Positions 43,727 through 53,722 are shown, numbered from the stretch's first letter. The stretch is 64,000 bases of DNA from JABDMH01 sp965223105 (GCA_965223105.1 OZ244987.1:1736001-1800000), one strand, 5' to 3'. The notes: generated from the letters alone by a model not told the origin. Made by a program: numbers and translations.

Positions 43727-43758
43727 AGGCCTTATCGAGCAAGATGGGGCCTTTTTTC
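43727..43758 (+). terminator. intrinsic terminator after the nine-module gene
   Basis: A ten-base-pair stem (AGGCCTTATC, 43727-43736, with GATGGGGCCT, 43743-43752, two G-U pairs) with loop GAGCAA is followed by TTTTTCTTT. It starts 24 bp after the stop of the nine-module gene. Confidence 0.85.
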
Positions 43759-43822
43759 TTTACAACAGACAGTCTAAATTACCTTAGGGAAGAGGTCTAA
43801 AAAGTATTCTCAGGTGGAAATA

Positions 43823-45412
43823 TTACCATTTTAATATTTTGACGGTATGAGAATTTTGCGGACGCTGAATTTGGAGAAAATAAGTACCATTTGGCCATGA
43901 GGATCCATCAATATCAATGTTGGCTTGACCAGCAAAAGTTTGCGAATAAATTATCTGGCCAAGGGGGTTAATTATTCTTAGTTCTGTAGATAAAATGGAT
44001 TGGTTGCCTCGAATGAAAAAAGTGCCCTGGGAAGGATTGGGGAAGACAAATATTTTAACGATTTCAGGATCTGACTGGGCTGTAACCAGGCCTGCCGTAT
44101 TTTTCAGATTTAATCTTCCTCCACTCACGGTGCGATCTTGCAGATCAAGGACTGGGGTAACGCCTTCTAACAGATACCTTTTTAGCGATCTAATGGCATC
44201 TGTTGGGCTCAATTTCGCATCATCGCAGAAAGTGGCTTCAGGCAAGCTATACAAGAGCGCGATTGAGCCGGCTACGAGAGGAGCGGAAAAAGAGGTACCA
44301 CTATCGTAACCGTAGCCGTTATCTCGTGCCAACACCCGGACGGATTCACCCGGTGCTCCCAGATCTACATTCTCCTTGCCAAACCCTCCTACAGCCAGCA
44401 TGTCATTTTCATCGGTACTCGTTACAACAATGAGAAACTCGCTGCTGCAGTCACTTGGGATGTCTCCAAACACATCAGTATTTACCTGATCGTTTTCCGT
44501 AGAGCCCACACTCAAGATCCCTACATCGCCCAGGTCATTAAACATACCACAAAGCAGGGGAAAATCATCTTCATAAAACCCTTCACGACCCCATGAGTTA
44601 TTTACGGATACCACATAAGCTCCCTCGATGCCATTTGATTCGTTGTAAAGATTTCTCTGCTGATAGATGTATTCAAAAGCTTCGATGGCCAGTGCTTCAT
44701 CTTTGTCTTCCGAGCTGAGAATCATCAGCTTTACTTCCCAGTTGATTCCAGCAATGCCGACACTATTGTTTCCTTGGGCGCCAATCACTCCTGCCACTTC
44801 GGTACCGTGATAATCAGAGGCCATCATGTGTTTGTCATTGCCGGTATCTAAGTTGAGGCCAAGGACATCATCAATATATCCGTTATCATCATCATCAAAT
44901 GAATTTGAAGGGATTTCCTGACGGTTGATCCAAAGACGCGAGGATATGTCTTCATGCTCGATGTCAATGCCAAAATCAAATACGGCTACAACGATCGTGT
45001 CTCCACATGGTGTAATGCCACCGGTTGTCTGATCCCATAGATCGGGGGCTCCGATCCTCTCCAGTGTCCATTGTTCTGCAAACAATGGATCGTCGGGAGA
45101 AGTACCACCCCGGCGCTTAAGAATGTGGTTATACTGAACATGCAGAACACTTGGATGAGCTTGCAGGTTGCGTTTTATCAATGACAGATCTGCCCGTTTG
45201 TCAAATTGAATCCGATAAATATTTTTTCGAGCGGACAACAACTTGACACTTGACATCATTCCGCGAGCATGGTTAGGCCAAAGGTCTTCAATATCTTCTG
45301 TCTGGCGGAGTTGCAAGAGGAGCTCTCCAGATTTAATCCCAGATTCTTGGCCGTTCACAAGGTGCAGAGGGACCAATAACAACAAAATCAGTGATGTGAT
45401 TGATTGTCTCAT
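43823..45412 (-). CDS. subtilisin-like serine protease with T9SS sorting domain
   Basis: From the ATG at 45412 (an ATG at 45430 is also in frame) the product is 529 residues, with a signal peptide. An N-terminal fervidolysin-like propeptide region follows (about 25-105, ending HVQYNHILK). The S8 domain has the triad Asp146 (VAVFDFGID), His202 (YHGTEVAG) and Ser374 (SGTSFSAP). The C-terminal 80 residues form a T9SS type A sorting domain (VFPNPSQGTFFIRG). It is likely a secreted, self-processing protease acting on external protein, possibly linked to the amino-acid use seen elsewhere in the window. Confidence 0.9.
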   Translation of the reverse strand: MRQSITSLILLLLVPLHLVNGQESGIKSGELLLQLRQTEDIEDLWPNHARGMMSSVKLLSARKNIYRIQFDKRADLSLIKRNLQAHPSVLHVQYNHILKRRGGTSPDDPLFAEQWTLERIGAPDLWDQTTGGITPCGDTIVVAVFDFGIDIEHEDISSRLWINRQEIPSNSFDDDDNGYIDDVLGLNLDTGNDKHMMASDYHGTEVAGVIGAQGNNSVGIAGINWEVKLMILSSEDKDEALAIEAFEYIYQQRNLYNESNGIEGAYVVSVNNSWGREGFYEDDFPLLCGMFNDLGDVGILSVGSTENDQVNTDVFGDIPSDCSSEFLIVVTSTDENDMLAVGGFGKENVDLGAPGESVRVLARDNGYGYDSGTSFSAPLVAGSIALLYSLPEATFCDDAKLSPTDAIRSLKRYLLEGVTPVLDLQDRTVSGGRLNLKNTAGLVTAQSDPEIVKIFVFPNPSQGTFFIRGNQSILSTELRIINPLGQIIYSQTFAGQANIDIDGSSWPNGTYFLQIQRPQNSHTVKILKW

Positions 45413-45501
45413 ATGACGATTTGTTATCAAATGTCAAGTTACACAATTCTCCCGACTGACATGCTGCGATTAAGCTTTCCTGTTATCTCAACCCCAATTG
45501 G

Positions 45502-46395
45502 TTAGGATCCATTGACCACAGCCAGCATATTGATGCCGTTATAGCGAAGACGAGTGATATTATTGATCCCAGCCAGATTCAGATCGGCAATCTCACGCCA
45601 GCGCATATCACCTTTGATATCTAGAAAGTACAACTTCGAACCACTTCCCATCATGATTCCGTCATCCCGTATGACCTCGAAATCTTCCGCGTTGGGAATT
45701 GTCTTCTTAATGATTGACGGCACATGCTGATCTGGACGTATTTGCTTGAGAAACCAATGAGTTTCAGAAAACTTATGTACATAGATCAAGGAGCCATCAG
45801 AAGACCTCCTTAAGGTTCGTCCAATCTTAGCACTCACAAACCTTTTTTCACCGGTTTCTGCATGAATAAGGTAAAGTTGGTTTGGAGTACCCACCTCAAA
45901 CACAGCTACCCAACCGCTATCCAGCTCGCAATAATATCCGACATTATTGGCCTTGGACAGCCATGTTCTGCCGCCATCGGAAAGATCTGTTGGGTATCGC
46001 CACAATAGCTGCTTATTTTCATTCTTGGTATCGACAATTACGCATTTGATTTCCTCAGGAGCATCCGGATGAATGGACGGTGAATACTCTCGATCAGGTG
46101 TCATCGTGATACGTTTGACGGACTTTTCTCGAAGGTGCAGTTCGTATAAATCAGTTTCTGATGGCTTTTCCTTTTTACCTGCAGACACCAGGATTCGATA
46201 GGGGTCAATGAAAAAAGGCTGGTCAGTATATCCATCTTCATTGAAACCTGACAGGTATCGTGGATGGCTCAATTCAAACTGGCCATCTATCAGTGCCAAA
46301 TCATAGAGATACAGCTGAGATTGTTGAGCCATCATCGTGCCCGATAACCCTGTGATAAAAGAAAGTAATGTGATCAGTTTACTATATATCGACAT
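45502..46395 (-). CDS. secreted TolB-like beta-propeller protein
   Basis: The 297-residue product from the ATG at 46395 has a signal peptide (about 1-24) and repeated strands resembling TolB/PD40 propeller blades. Examples are SETDLYELHLREKSVKRITMT, EYSPSIHPD and SDGSLIYVHKF. No catalytic residues are visible. Proteins like this often bind partners at the envelope. It lies between the subtilase (downstream, 89 bp) and lepB (upstream, 39 bp) on the same strand, so it may share the lepB transcript. Confidence 0.6.
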   Translation of the reverse strand: MSIYSKLITLLSFITGLSGTMMAQQSQLYLYDLALIDGQFELSHPRYLSGFNEDGYTDQPFFIDPYRILVSAGKKEKPSETDLYELHLREKSVKRITMTPDREYSPSIHPDAPEEIKCVIVDTKNENKQLLWRYPTDLSDGGRTWLSKANNVGYYCELDSGWVAVFEVGTPNQLYLIHAETGEKRFVSAKIGRTLRRSSDGSLIYVHKFSETHWFLKQIRPDQHVPSIIKKTIPNAEDFEVIRDDGIMMGSGSKLYFLDIKGDMRWREIADLNLAGINNITRLRYNGINMLAVVNGS

Positions 46396-46434
46396 CGAAT
46401 GTTTTTCTGAATTCAAGGCCCATATTCATTAGTC

Positions 46435-47991
46435 CTAGGGTTTGCGGGCCGAAGTAAAGATTCTGTTCCATCGAATGCCATTTTTCATATTGCCGTCCCG
46501 GGTAGAAAACCAAATAAAAAGTGGTTTACCCACGATATGGTCTTCAGGAAGGAAACCCCAAACTCGTGAATCCTCTGAATTGTGACGGTTATCACCCATC
46601 ATCCAATAGTAGTTCATTGCAAATGTATAGCTGTCCCTTTTTTGACCATTGATATAAACGTTACCATCTTTCAATTCAAGATCATTGCCCTCATACTTTT
46701 CAATGATCCGCCGATAGGGGGCAAGGTTTTCTGGTGAAATGGGTACGGTAGTGCCCTTTTTGGGAATGTAGAGAGGTCCATAATTATCCACTGTCCATCC
46801 CTTGGTCATTTCAGGATCATAAGGAAAGAGTGGACGTTCTGTCTGCGGCATATGCTGGACGGTTACATTGCCCATACCACGTATCTTTTCGACCTGATCC
46901 TGTTCGAGCATGTAGATGGGATCTCGGCTGTCGTCTAGATTGACACCCCATTCCTTGAGTTTCCTGCGATTGAGTGTACTCCCCTGGGCATTTACAATAT
47001 AGGCAAACTGCATATGTGTGGGGTTCTCAGCGGGCGCTCCATTTAGGTAAACTTGCCGGTCAACGATCTGGATACTATCGCCCGGTAAACCGATACATCG
47101 CTTGATATAGTGATCCATTTTATCCATGGGGCGGGTGATGATCTCCTGCTGAATTTGCGCCGTATTGCTCATTCCTTGTCTCTTGATGTCATACACGCTG
47201 TAAGTTCGACCAGGTGTGATCACTACACTATCTCCTTCAGGATAATTAAATACGACAGGATCGTTGTGACCAATGTAGTCAATGGCCGGCAACCGGAAGT
47301 ATGGGAGCCTTGGCTTCTCCAAATAGGACTCCTTATTTAATAGGGGAATGCGATTGTGAAGTAGCGGAATCATAGCAATCGTCATCGGAGTCCTGATGCC
47401 ATAATGCGCCTTGCTGACGCAAAGGAAATCTCCCACCAATAGCGATCCTTCCATTGAGGAAGTGGGAATTTTATACATTTCGATGAGAAACATTCGGATA
47501 AAAGCTGCCGCAAAAACGGCAAAAATGATCGACTCCACCCATTCTCTTCCACCACTTTTCTTATAGGGGTTTTGACTCATCAGTTTTTTATACTGAGTCT
47601 TATTCTTAGCTTGCCTGGCCTTTTCCAGCTTTGCTTTAAATTCTCTTTCGTGTGTGAGTATCGGACCTTCATATACTTCCTCGTCGCGAAGGCCTACATA
47701 CAAAAAAGCCAAGGGTGCGAGCACTACGGCGATAAACCATTCCCAAAATCCATGTTTGCCAAAAGATCTCACCAGATCAATGCACAGGCCGGCATAAATA
47801 AAGAAATTAACGATTGGAAACAGCAGCCAGGCAGCATGCCACTTTTTTCTGCCGACTATTTCACACCATGTGACGAAATTGAGACCGGGTACTAAACCGT
47901 GCCAACCAGGTTTACCCGCTTTCTCAAAAACGACATAAAGACTGATACTCAGCAATATATATCCTAGGCCCAAAAAGATTAAGAAACTCAC
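46435..47991 (-). CDS. lepB: signal peptidase I with N-terminal membrane extension
   Basis: The 518-residue protein starts with GTG at 47991. Residues 1-105 form a membrane module with several hydrophobic helices (AGKPGWHGLVPGLNFVTW, DUF5684-like). The catalytic part begins at about 148, with a transmembrane helix before the serine in PTSSMEGSL (Ser179) and the lysine in YIKRCIGLPGD (Lys297). The conserved MMGDNRHNSEDSRVWG box is near 470. The long insert between Ser and Lys and the extra N-terminal domain are usual for Bacteroidota. It cleaves signal peptides of exported proteins, including the T9SS cargo here. Confidence 0.93.
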   Translation of the reverse strand: MSFLIFLGLGYILLSISLYVVFEKAGKPGWHGLVPGLNFVTWCEIVGRKKWHAAWLLFPIVNFFIYAGLCIDLVRSFGKHGFWEWFIAVVLAPLAFLYVGLRDEEVYEGPILTHEREFKAKLEKARQAKNKTQYKKLMSQNPYKKSGGREWVESIIFAVFAAAFIRMFLIEMYKIPTSSMEGSLLVGDFLCVSKAHYGIRTPMTIAMIPLLHNRIPLLNKESYLEKPRLPYFRLPAIDYIGHNDPVVFNYPEGDSVVITPGRTYSVYDIKRQGMSNTAQIQQEIITRPMDKMDHYIKRCIGLPGDSIQIVDRQVYLNGAPAENPTHMQFAYIVNAQGSTLNRRKLKEWGVNLDDSRDPIYMLEQDQVEKIRGMGNVTVQHMPQTERPLFPYDPEMTKGWTVDNYGPLYIPKKGTTVPISPENLAPYRRIIEKYEGNDLELKDGNVYINGQKRDSYTFAMNYYWMMGDNRHNSEDSRVWGFLPEDHIVGKPLFIWFSTRDGNMKNGIRWNRIFTSARKP

Positions 47992-48014
47992 ACTAGTCTA
48001 TTTTCAAACGCCTG

Positions 48015-48022
48015 CAAATATA
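48015..48022 (-). promoter_or_regulatory. putative -7 element for lepB
   Basis: On the minus strand this reads TATATTTG, an exact TAnnTTTG match, 23 bp upstream of the GTG start. A weak TTTCG lies about 16 bp further upstream. Only the -7 is convincing. Confidence 0.4.
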
Positions 48023-48080
48023 AACCAAATTAGGACAGCGAAAGTGATGCATGGTTTATAAGAGACTGGTTTCCCGGTAC

Positions 48081-48115
48081 AAAAAAAATGCCCACATCTC
48101 AGTAGATGCAGGCAT
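48081..48115 (-). terminator. intrinsic terminator after the coiled-coil protein gene
   Basis: Read on the minus strand, the stem ATGCCTGCATCT pairs with AGATGTGGGCAT around loop ACTG, with a small internal mismatch, and is followed by an unbroken run of T (48081-48087 on the plus strand). It lies 27 bp beyond the stop of the gene ending at 48142. Confidence 0.88.
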
Positions 48116-48141
48116 TTCGATTTATACTTTGATCTAATCGA

Positions 48142-49122
48142 CTATTTTAGCTTAAAGGCCGATTTTCCAGCCAAATAACCCTTGTTGTAAACTTCCACTT
48201 GATATTCACCAGTTTCCATCTCTGTTTCGGATTGCCAACTTAAACAGCTCATAGCATCAGTTCCGGTATACATGAGTTCTTTGGCCTTTGTAAATTTCAC
48301 CTCTTCGTCGGTCTCGACATTTTTCAAATGACCAGATCCCATGCTCTCCACTGCAATTGTAGCACCTTCTGGAGAGATGATCCGAACATAGAACGTTTCA
48401 TTACCGGGGTCAGCGACTGCATTTTCGTTGGCCTTAAAGCAAATCTTCAAAAGATCAACATTCTTTGCCGATCCCCTTTTTACCTCTTTACCGCTACCCT
48501 TGAGCTTGTACCCCTGCACATCAATATCCGTAACATTGATCACAGATGCACGAGTCACCTTTCCAGACAGCATATTTCTTTCCTTGGTCAAATCATCTTT
48601 TTCCTCAATTAGGGCAGCTTTGACAGTCAGTAGTTCATCATTGACTTCCCTTTCTTTCTGAATCTCATCGGTAAGAATCTCTTTTTCTTCCGTTAGCTTT
48701 TCATTGTTGGCTGCGAGAACAGCATTTTCTTCTTGTAGCTTGGTAAGTTCTGCCAGTGCTGTTTCGGCTTTATCACGAAGGTTCTTGATTTCCTCTCTTG
48801 CCTTAGCAAGATCTTTCTTGTTGGTGATCAAACCAGCAATTTGATTCTTTTGCTTCTTCAGATCTTCCTTCTGCGTCTCAATCATTGCGTTGAGCTCAGT
48901 ATTGTCACTTCGCAGTTCCTCAAGGTCTGCCAATGCTTCATAGTACTCTTTTTCAAGCTCAATTTTCACCTGCTCAGTTTCATCGAGCTGAACCTCGTGC
49001 TTCTGTATTAACTTGTCTTTCTGGGTGTTATTGTAATACAACCAACCTATCACGCCTAGTAATAGCAGGATGGTGATTGAAGCCACTGCAATCAGTTGGC
49101 TTTGTGAATTTTTCTGACTCAT
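48142..49122 (-). CDS. membrane-anchored coiled-coil protein
   Basis: The 326-residue protein has one N-terminal transmembrane helix (about 10-30, VASITILLLLGVIGWLYY). A long coiled coil of about 160 residues rich in K, E and L follows (heptads from about 35 to 195). The C-terminal domain of about 130 residues has strand-like sequence (YKLKGSGKEVKRGSAKNV, FYVRIISPEGATI, GEYQVEVYNKGYL). The family is not certain; proteins of this shape in Bacteroidota are often annotated only as coiled-coil or DUF proteins. The C-terminal domain faces the periplasm in a simple topology. A strong terminator lies downstream. Confidence 0.75.
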   Translation of the reverse strand: MSQKNSQSQLIAVASITILLLLGVIGWLYYNNTQKDKLIQKHEVQLDETEQVKIELEKEYYEALADLEELRSDNTELNAMIETQKEDLKKQKNQIAGLITNKKDLAKAREEIKNLRDKAETALAELTKLQEENAVLAANNEKLTEEKEILTDEIQKEREVNDELLTVKAALIEEKDDLTKERNMLSGKVTRASVINVTDIDVQGYKLKGSGKEVKRGSAKNVDLLKICFKANENAVADPGNETFYVRIISPEGATIAVESMGSGHLKNVETDEEVKFTKAKELMYTGTDAMSCLSWQSETEMETGEYQVEVYNKGYLAGKSAFKLK

Positions 49123-49237
49123 TTTGAAGAAATTTTGAAACTAGTTAGAAATAAGGCTCGCGGTTAATAACGCAAAGGACGTATAGCTGATTGTCCTGAT
49201 TGTATATTTTTAACTTTAGCTCCATTAATGCAAGTCT

Positions 49238-49981
49238 ATGCTTGATCAAGCTCAATTAGCCAATATTCTCTTTATCGACCTCGAAACGGTTTCGGAATAT
49301 CCATCAGTTGAGGAACTTCCAAAACGCTTTAGGCATCACTGGTTAAAGAAATGCAGGTTTCTCCTGCGCCTGGGCTCTGGTGATGAGCCCGATCCCGAGG
49401 CTATTGCAGAAGCTTATCAACAAAGAGCAGCCATTTTTGCTGAATTCGGTAAGATCGTTTGTATTTCCATAGGCTACATTCACATGGCAAATAGAGATTT
49501 ACGTTTGAAATCATTCTATGGAAAAGACGAGAGAGAACTATTGAAGGAGTTTGTCAGCTTGATCACAACGTATTATAATGATCCCATGTCGCACCTCATC
49601 TGCGGTCACAACATCCGGGAATTTGATATTCCTTATCTCTGTCGCCGGCTGGTGATTCACGATCTGGAGATACCCGAGATCTTCAGAATTTCCGGGAAAA
49701 AACCATGGGAGATCAAACATCTGCTCGACACGATGAATTTGTGGAAATTTGGCGATATCAAGAGCTACACCTCGTTGGATTTACTGGCTACCGTTTTGGG
49801 TATCGATACACCAAAGGATGATATCGATGGCAGTGCGGTAGGTAGAGTATTCTGGGAAGAACAGGATCTGAATCGCATTGCCGTTTATTGTGAAAAAGAC
49901 GTTGCGACTGTGGCTCAAGTGTTCCTGAGAATGAAGGGATTACCCCTCATCGAAGCTGAAAAGATCATCTCCGTCCATTAA
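49238..49981 (+). CDS. DEDD 3'-5' exonuclease (PolB-type)
   Basis: The 247-residue RNase H-fold protein carries the exonuclease motifs in order: FIDLET (D-x-E) near residue 12, HNIREFDIPYL near 128 (second Asp) and YCEKDVATVAQVF near 218 (Y-x3-D, DEDDy type). It resembles the stand-alone PolB-like exonuclease family with no polymerase domain. It would trim single-stranded DNA or RNA 3' ends; the pathway is not known. The upstream sequence has TAACTTTA, a near match to the -7 motif, which would also give a short leader. Confidence 0.85.
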   Translation: MLDQAQLANILFIDLETVSEYPSVEELPKRFRHHWLKKCRFLLRLGSGDEPDPEAIAEAYQQRAAIFAEFGKIVCISIGYIHMANRDLRLKSFYGKDERELLKEFVSLITTYYNDPMSHLICGHNIREFDIPYLCRRLVIHDLEIPEIFRISGKKPWEIKHLLDTMNLWKFGDIKSYTSLDLLATVLGIDTPKDDIDGSAVGRVFWEEQDLNRIAVYCEKDVATVAQVFLRMKGLPLIEAEKIISVH

Positions 49982-50330
49982 AAAATCTTGCTAATCTTTT
50001 GGTGGAAAGTAGTACTGGTAGGCAAACGCCTAAGTTTTCGTAAGAATATGTGCAGGCATGCGATTATCCGATCTCCCGGTTGGATGTATCCTATTTGCCA
50101 GGCTTGTCAATACCTAAGGCATTATGCAGAAGCAGTAGGGCAAAGGCACCCCTCCGGCACCTGGACGACGTAGGGGCTGCCAGAGTGATGAAGGGGTGAG
50201 GTCGTGCGAGGGATGACGATGAAGGAATGCCAGGTCCATTAGAAATTCTTGAAATTTAGATGTTTCAAACGCATAAGGCAGCCAAGCCATCGATACAATC
50301 GAGCTTTTTTGAGTTGACTATATTTGTTCT
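49982..50330. other. intergenic region with one hairpin, no gene supported
   Basis: This 349-bp gap precedes rpe. A short frame (49988-50173, plus strand) has unlikely composition and no family. A hairpin can form from GGCACCCCT (50145-50153) and AGGGGCTGCC (50172-50181), nine pairs with one bulge. The centre is richer in G and C than its surroundings. A decayed gene or small RNA cannot be excluded. The right end holds the rpe promoter. Confidence 0.4.
50319..50326 (+). promoter_or_regulatory. putative -7 element for rpe
   Basis: TATATTTG matches TAnnTTTG and ends four bases before the rpe ATG, the same arrangement as at lepA. A leaderless transcript is implied if it is used. No -33 element is clear. 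Confidence 0.4.
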
Positions 50331-51005
50331 ATGAATACGCATCTGGTGGCTCCCAGCCTATTAGCAGCAAACTTCCTGCAACTAAGAGACGAAATAGAGA
50401 CCATTAATTTGAGTCAAGCTGATTGGCTTCATATTGATGTCATGGATGGTCAATTTGTTCCCAACATCTCATTCGGCTTTCCCATTCTGCATTCGATCAA
50501 GGACTTTTGCGAAAAACCCTTGGACGTACACTTGATGATTGACGAACCTGAGAAGTACATTTCTAAGTTTCGCCAGGAAGGTGCTGCCAACATTACCGTA
50601 CATGTTGAAGCTTGCCGGCACCTTCATCGGCTAGTACAGCAAATTAAGGAGACTGGCGCGCGAGCAGGGGTGGCCCTGAACCCACACACACCGATTGTCT
50701 GTATTGAACACGTCTTGGAACAACTGGATCTGGTACTGTTGATGTCAGTCAATCCCGGTTTTGGTGGACAGAAGTTCATTTACGAAACCCTTGTTAAGAT
50801 TGAATCTCTGCGCAAACGCATCGAAACTCGAAATCTCACGGCACTGATTGAAGTCGATGGAGGTGTAGGTCTTCAGAATGCGGAAAGTATCCTTAAAGCA
50901 GGGGCTAATGTATTGGTGGCGGGTAGCAGTATTTTCAAATCAGAAGATCCAATAGATACGATTAGTCGCCTAAAAGGCATTGGCATCGATACGATATCGG
51001 TATGA
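50331..51005 (+). CDS. rpe: ribulose-phosphate 3-epimerase
   Basis: The 224-residue TIM-barrel enzyme has the signatures PSLLAANFLQLRDEI, LHIDVMDGQFVPNISFG (metal ligands His and Asp), VHLMIDEP, MSVNPGFGGQKFI and EVDGGV (second metal Asp). It interconverts ribulose-5-phosphate and xylulose-5-phosphate in the pentose phosphate pathway. Length is normal. It is followed after 45 bp by the TonB-dependent receptor gene, but the two probably have unrelated roles. Confidence 0.95.
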   Translation: MNTHLVAPSLLAANFLQLRDEIETINLSQADWLHIDVMDGQFVPNISFGFPILHSIKDFCEKPLDVHLMIDEPEKYISKFRQEGAANITVHVEACRHLHRLVQQIKETGARAGVALNPHTPIVCIEHVLEQLDLVLLMSVNPGFGGQKFIYETLVKIESLRKRIETRNLTALIEVDGGVGLQNAESILKAGANVLVAGSSIFKSEDPIDTISRLKGIGIDTISV

Positions 51006-51050
51006 GTATCGTTCCCCATAGGAAACTTTGAAAACCAGCAATCGATTTCA

Positions 51051-53576
51051 ATGGTTAGATATCTTTACGCACTCTCCTTCTCATTGCTTTTTACTCTTCT
51101 TCAAGCCCAGCAAGCAACGGTGGTTGGCTTTGTATATGATGCGCTGACCGATGATGCCATTGAAGTAGCCACTGTATATATAGAGGGAACCAATCGGGCG
51201 GTGGAAACCGATGGTCTGGGATTCTTTCAGATTACCATTTCAGCTGAAGAAGCCAATACTTTGGTCTGTACCAGGATAGGATACAAAGAAACTTCAATTG
51301 ATGTACCTCCGATCGCCGCTGGCAGCTCTATTCGTTTTGAGATCAAGTTGGCACCGATGGATTCAGATGTGGAGGTCGTGGTGACGGAGAGCAGAGTGGA
51401 GAATACTGGGATGATCCGGGAAGATGTGGAGGAACTAAAATTGCTCCCATCAACCACCGGCAACCTGGAGTCGGTCTTACCACATATTGCCCTGGGAACT
51501 AGTGGTGGTACGGGTGGTGAATTAAGCTCGCAGTATAATGTGCGTGGGGGCAATTACGATGAAAATCTCGTTTATGTCAACGATTTTGAAATCTACCGCC
51601 CACAATTGATTCGTGCTGGTCAGCAAGAAGGCCTGTCCTTTCCCAACATTGACTTGATCAGAAGTCTATCTTTTTCATCGGGTGGCTTTCAGTCCAAGTA
51701 TGGAGATAAGCTCTCCTCCGTTCTTGATATAAAGTACAAACGTCCTGATTCTACGGCAGCTTCATTCGGGATCAGCCTTTTAGGAGCATCAGCACATTTG
51801 GAGGGCAGTAAGAGTACGGGCAGTGGTGGTTATCGCAAGTTTCGCTATTTGTTAGGTGCCAGATACAAAACTAACGCCTATCTATTGGGTTCACTTGATA
51901 CTAAAGGTGAATATGTACCCAACTTTGCGGATGTGCAAGGATATTTTACATACGACTTATCCCGCGATCTTCAAGTAGGTGTGCTAGGTAATTTCAATCA
52001 GAGCATTTACCGCTTTACACCTGCAAGCCGTTCGACCGCCCTGGGATTGATCGACTTTGCCCTGCAATTAAATTCGGTGTTTGAGGGTGGTGAGGTCGAT
52101 GATTATACCACGGGAATGGGTGGAGTTTCTCTGACTTTCCTCCCTGACCGGTCTAAGAACCCCTACTTCTTGAAGTTGCTGGCTTCCACTTATCGATCAG
52201 AGGAGAGTGAGAAGTTTGATATTCAGGGATTTTACCGGCTCAGTCAGATTGAAACCAGCCTGGGAAGTGAAGATGCTGGAGAGGAAATTTTTGTGCTTGG
52301 CACCGGTACCCAACAACTGTTTACCAGGAATTTTCTTCAGGCCACGGTCATTAATCTCCAGCATAGGGGTGGTTATGAGTTTCAGATCAATCGAGAGCCC
52401 AGCCATACCAAAAGCCACTTCCTGGAGTGGAGTCTCAAGTTTCAACAGGAAGATATTTTTGACCGGATCAATGAATGGGAAAGGCTTGACTCGGCGGGTT
52501 ATTCTCTAAATTTTAACGAGAATCAGGTTGAAGTGAAAGAAGTGCTCAAAACGCGCAACGATCTAAATTCCAATAGGTTGAGTGCATTTTTCCAAAATAC
52601 ATATACTTCTATCAAGGCCGGAGTAAGCGAATACCAATTGACGGGTGGAGTAAGGGTTTCTTATTGGGATCTCAATCGAGAGTTGATCATCTCCCCGCGT
52701 GCACAGTTTCTGGTTAAGCCACTTAAATGGAAGCGGAATGTATCTCTGAGACTTGCTGCCGGGTATTATGCCCAACCGGCATTCTATCGGGAAATGCGGA
52801 GACTTGATGGTTCTGTTAACACCGATCTCCAATCACAAAAGTCTATTCATGTTGTGGGAGGCATGACCCTTGATTTCAAGATGAAGAAAAGGCCGAGCAC
52901 CCAGTTTCGATTGATCACAGAAGCCTATTACAAAAAGCTTTGGGATCTAGTGAGTTATGATATCGATAATGTGAGAATCAGATATAGTGGTGACAATGAT
53001 GCCAATGGCTACGTGATGGGTTTAGACCTCCGTCTAAACGGGGAGTTTGTAAAGGGAGCAGAATCATGGATCAATTTGTCCTTCTTGACTGCCAAAGAAC
53101 AAATTGAGGGTGTTAACCATATCAGCTTGGAGGAGGGCGGTCTCAACCAAAAGGAAGTCGACTTTGTACCGAGACCAACAGACCAATTGATGACCCTTTC
53201 CGTTTTTTTTCAGGATCATTTGCGTCGAAATGAAAATCTAAAGATGCACTTCAATTTTACTTTTGGATCTGGTCTTCCTTTTGGAGTCCCTGGAAACAAT
53301 GTCATTATCCGCAATCCATTTCGATTTAAGGAGTATCATCGTGTGGATATTGGTTTCTCAGCCCTTTTGTATAATGAGGCTTGGGCACCTCGGCGGCCAA
53401 AACACTTTTTGGCCTTTACAAAGAATACTTGGCTCAGCCTTGAAGTGTTTAATCTTCTGCAGGTAGCCAATGTCGCTTCCAACACATGGATAAAATCAAT
53501 CTATAACGTTCAGTATGCCGTTAAGAATTTTCTCACATCAAGGCGGATCAATCTGCGGTTAAAGGTTGATTTTTAG
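51051..53576 (+). CDS. TonB-dependent receptor with carboxypeptidase-regulatory N-terminus
   Basis: The 841-residue outer-membrane protein has a signal peptide (about 1-19) and a CarboxypepD_reg-like beta-sandwich (about 20-105, VVGFVYDALTDDAIEVATVYIEG). A plug domain follows (about 115-230, YNVRGGNYDENLVYVNDFEI) and then a beta-barrel ending in LRLKVDF with the terminal aromatic residue. It resembles SusC/RagA-type receptors but is shorter and has no SusD partner nearby. The substrate cannot be told. Confidence 0.85.
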   Translation: MVRYLYALSFSLLFTLLQAQQATVVGFVYDALTDDAIEVATVYIEGTNRAVETDGLGFFQITISAEEANTLVCTRIGYKETSIDVPPIAAGSSIRFEIKLAPMDSDVEVVVTESRVENTGMIREDVEELKLLPSTTGNLESVLPHIALGTSGGTGGELSSQYNVRGGNYDENLVYVNDFEIYRPQLIRAGQQEGLSFPNIDLIRSLSFSSGGFQSKYGDKLSSVLDIKYKRPDSTAASFGISLLGASAHLEGSKSTGSGGYRKFRYLLGARYKTNAYLLGSLDTKGEYVPNFADVQGYFTYDLSRDLQVGVLGNFNQSIYRFTPASRSTALGLIDFALQLNSVFEGGEVDDYTTGMGGVSLTFLPDRSKNPYFLKLLASTYRSEESEKFDIQGFYRLSQIETSLGSEDAGEEIFVLGTGTQQLFTRNFLQATVINLQHRGGYEFQINREPSHTKSHFLEWSLKFQQEDIFDRINEWERLDSAGYSLNFNENQVEVKEVLKTRNDLNSNRLSAFFQNTYTSIKAGVSEYQLTGGVRVSYWDLNRELIISPRAQFLVKPLKWKRNVSLRLAAGYYAQPAFYREMRRLDGSVNTDLQSQKSIHVVGGMTLDFKMKKRPSTQFRLITEAYYKKLWDLVSYDIDNVRIRYSGDNDANGYVMGLDLRLNGEFVKGAESWINLSFLTAKEQIEGVNHISLEEGGLNQKEVDFVPRPTDQLMTLSVFFQDHLRRNENLKMHFNFTFGSGLPFGVPGNNVIIRNPFRFKEYHRVDIGFSALLYNEAWAPRRPKHFLAFTKNTWLSLEVFNLLQVANVASNTWIKSIYNVQYAVKNFLTSRRINLRLKVDF

Positions 53577-53722
53577 CATCCTGTTCATGCAATATCATTG
53601 ACGGTCTTATTTAGTTTTGAGTATCTACATTCCAATGAAATGGTTACTTTTGCAGCTTGAAAAAGCCTGAGGTTCGATTTTCGGATGGATCAGGTATGGT
53701 TTAACCAAATAAATGTAAGAGA

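Noticed and set aside
49988..50173. 61-codon frame between the exonuclease gene and rpe
   Set aside because: Composition (many Trp/Cys/Arg/His) and lack of any motif make it a chance frame.
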